From: Nitrospinota bacterium
GTDB lineage: Bacteria; Nitrospinota; Nitrospinia; JACRGO01
DNA length: 6,201 nucleotides
Assembly (NCBI GenBank): GCA_016212295.1
Contig: JACRGO010000026.1
Location: 1-6,201 of the forward strand
Direction: 5' to 3'
Shown in pieces: positions 5,401 to 6,201 of this stretch. Numbering within the stretch: position 1 is the stretch's first letter; each line of letters begins with the position of its first letter. The notes below the pieces were generated by a model. The model did not search any database. It was not told the origin of the DNA and was given only the letters and a program-made list of their open reading frames with translations. Both the position numbers and the translations under genes were made by a program.

Positions 5401-5903
5401 AGCAGGTGGTGGAAGCGGAGTACGCCTTTGTCGTCCACTCCGCCAATCCCTTCAGCGGGGACAAGAAGGAGTTGTACGCCGAGGTGGTGCTGGGGCTTGG
5501 GGAGACCCTTGTAGGGAACTATCCAGGCAGGGCCTTGAGTTTCGTCGCCTCCAAAACCGCCCCTAAGCCGCGCCTTCTGGCCTTTCCGGGAAAAAGCCTC
5601 GGCCTCTACGGCAAGGGGCTTATCTTCCGCTCGGATTCCAACGGAGAAGACCTGGCGGGTTACGCCGGGGCAGGGCTGTACGACAGCGTCCTGCTGGAGC
5701 CGCCTTGCGAAAGGGCCATGGATTATTCCGAAGAGCGGCTGGTTTGGGACGAAGGTTTCAGGAACGAGTTTTTGGCGGGCGTCACGAAGATCGGGACGCT
5801 GGTGGAAAAGGCCATGGGCGGCGTTCCCCAGGACATCGAGGGCGCCTACGCCAAGGGAAAATTCCATGTGGTCCAGACCCGCCCCCAGGCCGGCGCGGCG
5901 TGA
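2409..5903 (+). CDS. gwd: Alpha-glucan, water dikinase (starch-phosphorylating GWD, CBM45 type)
   Basis: GWD (EC 2.7.9.4) moves the beta-phosphate of ATP onto glucose C6 of starch-like alpha-glucans and the gamma-phosphate to water. It has 1164 residues, against about 1400-1460 in plant GWD1. Two CBM45-like starch-binding modules each show HWG, then W and PPQS: W47/W57 (about 20-130) and W191/W201 (about 160-270). The central region holds EWHQKLHNNTTPDDVVI (414-430), nearly as in plants. The phosphohistidine loop is DIVSHVAVRARN with catalytic H775. The C-terminal PPDK-type ATP domain (about 855-1164) keeps GGKSN (862-866), GLGETLVGNYPGRA, FRSDSNGEDLAGYAGAG (from 1073), QDIEG and the final QTRPQ. 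All key motifs are present with no frameshift, so it should be active. The CBM45 pair excludes PWD, which has CBM20. The start is uncertain: TTG 2409 has AAGG 5 nt upstream, whereas ATG 2421 has no ribosome site; an in-frame TAG lies at 2391. No glucan gene adjoins it. Confidence 0.95.
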   Translation: MKKNMPGTTETIIAEKGLTLLVEKQAGDKLIEVTFRINGSADCLLHWGLSRRASSAWEIPPQSSWPEGSEAVGKSAVHSPFIAGGVEGRITFRLDRAWKFSALNFVLFFPRENRWDNNRGRNYIVQLPQPEKKGPSPAKALENELRGIEPSFQEVSNLGGECRLAFAVWKEGGRHNAVIFSDLDGPLVLHWGVAKANRSEWLAPPQSLFPPQTSIFENTAAQTPFVSVDGLNRLALKIEEADAPLGVPFVLKQEEAGKWWKKNGRHFFIPIGALSQKGMGPLSGMSDEIIHAETERNSWTLMHRFNLCHDLLDEALGEDGLAFLFVWMRFSAIRQLTWQRNFNTKPKELSHAQERLTLKLAGAYVNADEDGREMVRLVLETLGRGGEGQKIRDEILNIMHRHRIKEVSGHFMEEWHQKLHNNTTPDDVVICEAYLEFLRSNGDLSRFYKTLEAGGVTRERLRSFDRPIATGPDFVHYIKDGLIHDFENYLRLLRSVHSGTDLETSIKMAGYMFDGEMRGLADFLFWRRNDHGISVVEVVGKTLSARKWVRHRLKDEKDSGRTRDLLYLDLGLEEFSRMAVERAAPSRLDKDALAELVGLALESIRLSHDTQELSLVSMHWERLRKTTPRFSPDWALHAKSIMDRLGRGLGSFIDRYYRIFQSKAEYLGRAFKAEPWSVNLFTEEVARGRLPFVLSMLLRRLDPFLRKAASLGDWQIISPGGGIGRVEAVEHLKSVQGASFNGPVVIMADKVGGDEEIPREVTAVITPDSTDIVSHVAVRARNARQLFATCYDPEKFQNLKSFHGRFLRLEVNAAGDVIAKEDAEGGAPSAPVPKKITLAPFTPPELLSYAVPMENFREGLVGGKSNTLRILRERLPESVGLPLSMALPFGVLEKVLAHPVNKDIAEKYEGLLLCDGVGSQENLADIRKTISSLRPPDEVGAAILKQMKETGLDCHKDWDKAWERITHVWASKWNDRAYLSRKAMGIPNEGLFMAVLIQQVVEAEYAFVVHSANPFSGDKKELYAEVVLGLGETLVGNYPGRALSFVASKTAPKPRLLAFPGKSLGLYGKGLIFRSDSNGEDLAGYAGAGLYDSVLLEPPCERAMDYSEERLVWDEGFRNEFLAGVTKIGTLVEKAMGGVPQDIEGAYAKGKFHVVQTRPQAGAA

Positions 5904-6109
5904 AAAACAGGAATTAACCACAAGAATCACAAATCTAAATTGGACGATTTTTTTTCGCCCCTTCAGGGCTTATTTGAAGCTACCCACTGCCTTTTTCCTT
6001 CCGCCTGCTATTTCCCGCCTCTTGCCTGTCCCCTTATTTATTAAGCAGACTCGATCAAAATTATTGGTAGTGTAGAAAAAAGGAGACCTGAGTTATAAAG
6101 GAAGCAAAA
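5904..6109. other. Intergenic region after GWD
   Basis: I see no gene here. TTAACCACAAGAATCACAAA at 5914-5933 resembles the ACAGAGAACACAGAG-type motif upstream of GWD. A run of eight T at 5948-5955 is followed by a small GCCC/GGGC stem around CTTCA (5957-5969). The T-run precedes the stem, so it is not a proper intrinsic terminator on the + strand, and the minus strand ends the stem in an A-run. No clear terminator for GWD is visible. Confidence 0.5.
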
Positions 6110-6170
6110 GCCCTCCATTTATGGTAATAAAATAGTTCACCACAAACTATAAAACCATAAAAAGGAGGGC
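6110..6170 (+). promoter_or_regulatory. Long hairpin burying the ribosome site of the downstream ORF
   Basis: GCCCTCC (6110-6116) pairs with GGAGGGC (6164-6170). TTTATGGT (6118-6125) pairs with ACCATAAA (6154-6161). ATAGTT (6132-6137) pairs with AACTAT (6145-6150) around a 7-nt loop. That gives 21 base pairs in three stacked stems separated by small internal loops. The base of the stem contains the Shine-Dalgarno GGAGG of the ORF starting at 6174, so the folded RNA would block its translation. Such fold-back control is known for transposase genes read from outside promoters, as in IS10. It could alternatively be part of a mobile-element end. Confidence 0.7.
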
Positions 6171-6173
6171 AAT

Positions 6174-6201
6174 ATGGGTTTGACCCCACGCAATACAGAT
6201 A
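6174..6201 (+). CDS. 5' end of an ORF cut off by the window
   Basis: The ATG at 6174 sits 5 nt after a strong GGAGG (6164-6168), and the frame reads MGLTPRNTD before the window ends. Nine residues are too few to name a family. The upstream hairpin that hides the ribosome site, and the repeats and element fragments elsewhere in the window, make a mobile-element protein such as a transposase a reasonable guess, but only a guess. Confidence 0.55.

Noticed and set aside
5343-5930. 195-codon minus-strand open frame inside GWD
   Set aside because: It lies opposite strongly conserved GWD catalytic sequence in high-GC DNA, where antisense open frames are expected.

Overview
The window is a bacterial chromosomal segment of about 6.2 kb with one large intact gene. 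That gene is a 1164-residue alpha-glucan, water dikinase (GWD) of the plant starch-phosphorylating type, on the + strand at 2409-5903. The rest is AT-richer DNA holding a small membrane/coiled-coil gene, gene debris, and many inverted and tandem repeats. The gene style (Shine-Dalgarno sites, sigma-70-like promoter, vapBC-type toxin-antitoxin relic, IS91-type transposase relic) is bacterial. The repeat families (CCCCCTT/AAGGGGG palindromes, an ACAGAGAACACAGAG-like motif, GTTCGATGTTCAA-like heptamers) remind me of Nitrospirota or Desulfobacterota genomes. That placement is an impression from memory and is not proven by the sequence.

Layout. 1-174: intergenic, with a five-copy 7-bp tandem repeat and a small hairpin. 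175-705 (+): an exported or membrane-anchored protein with a DKRFEQV heptad coiled coil. 791-1114 (-): the C-terminal remnant of an IS91-family transposase. 1191-1222: a perfect 12-bp hairpin. 1240-1395 (-): a possible 3' gene relic with one calcium/metal-binding-like DCNDYD motif. 1685-1956 (+): a decayed vapBC operon that keeps a good promoter, possible operator, ribosome site, antitoxin head and tail, and the first 17 codons of the PIN toxin. 2073-2370: a nested palindromic element of three concentric inverted repeats, ending about 40 bp before the GWD start. 2409-5903 (+): GWD. 5904-6109: no gene seen. 6110-6201: a long hairpin that buries the ribosome binding site of an ORF cut off by the window end.

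How the parts relate. The GWD is complete, with tandem CBM45 starch-binding modules, the conserved central region, the phosphohistidine loop and a C-terminal PPDK-type ATP-binding domain. No starch or glycogen gene lies beside it, so nothing here forms a visible pathway operon. It sits between repeat elements in a stretch with several signs of past mobile-element activity, which fits an accessory or transferred gene but does not prove it. The most noteworthy points are the plant-type GWD in a bacterial context, the nested inverted repeat in front of it, the degraded toxin-antitoxin module with an apparently intact control region, and the hairpin masking the Shine-Dalgarno site of the last ORF.
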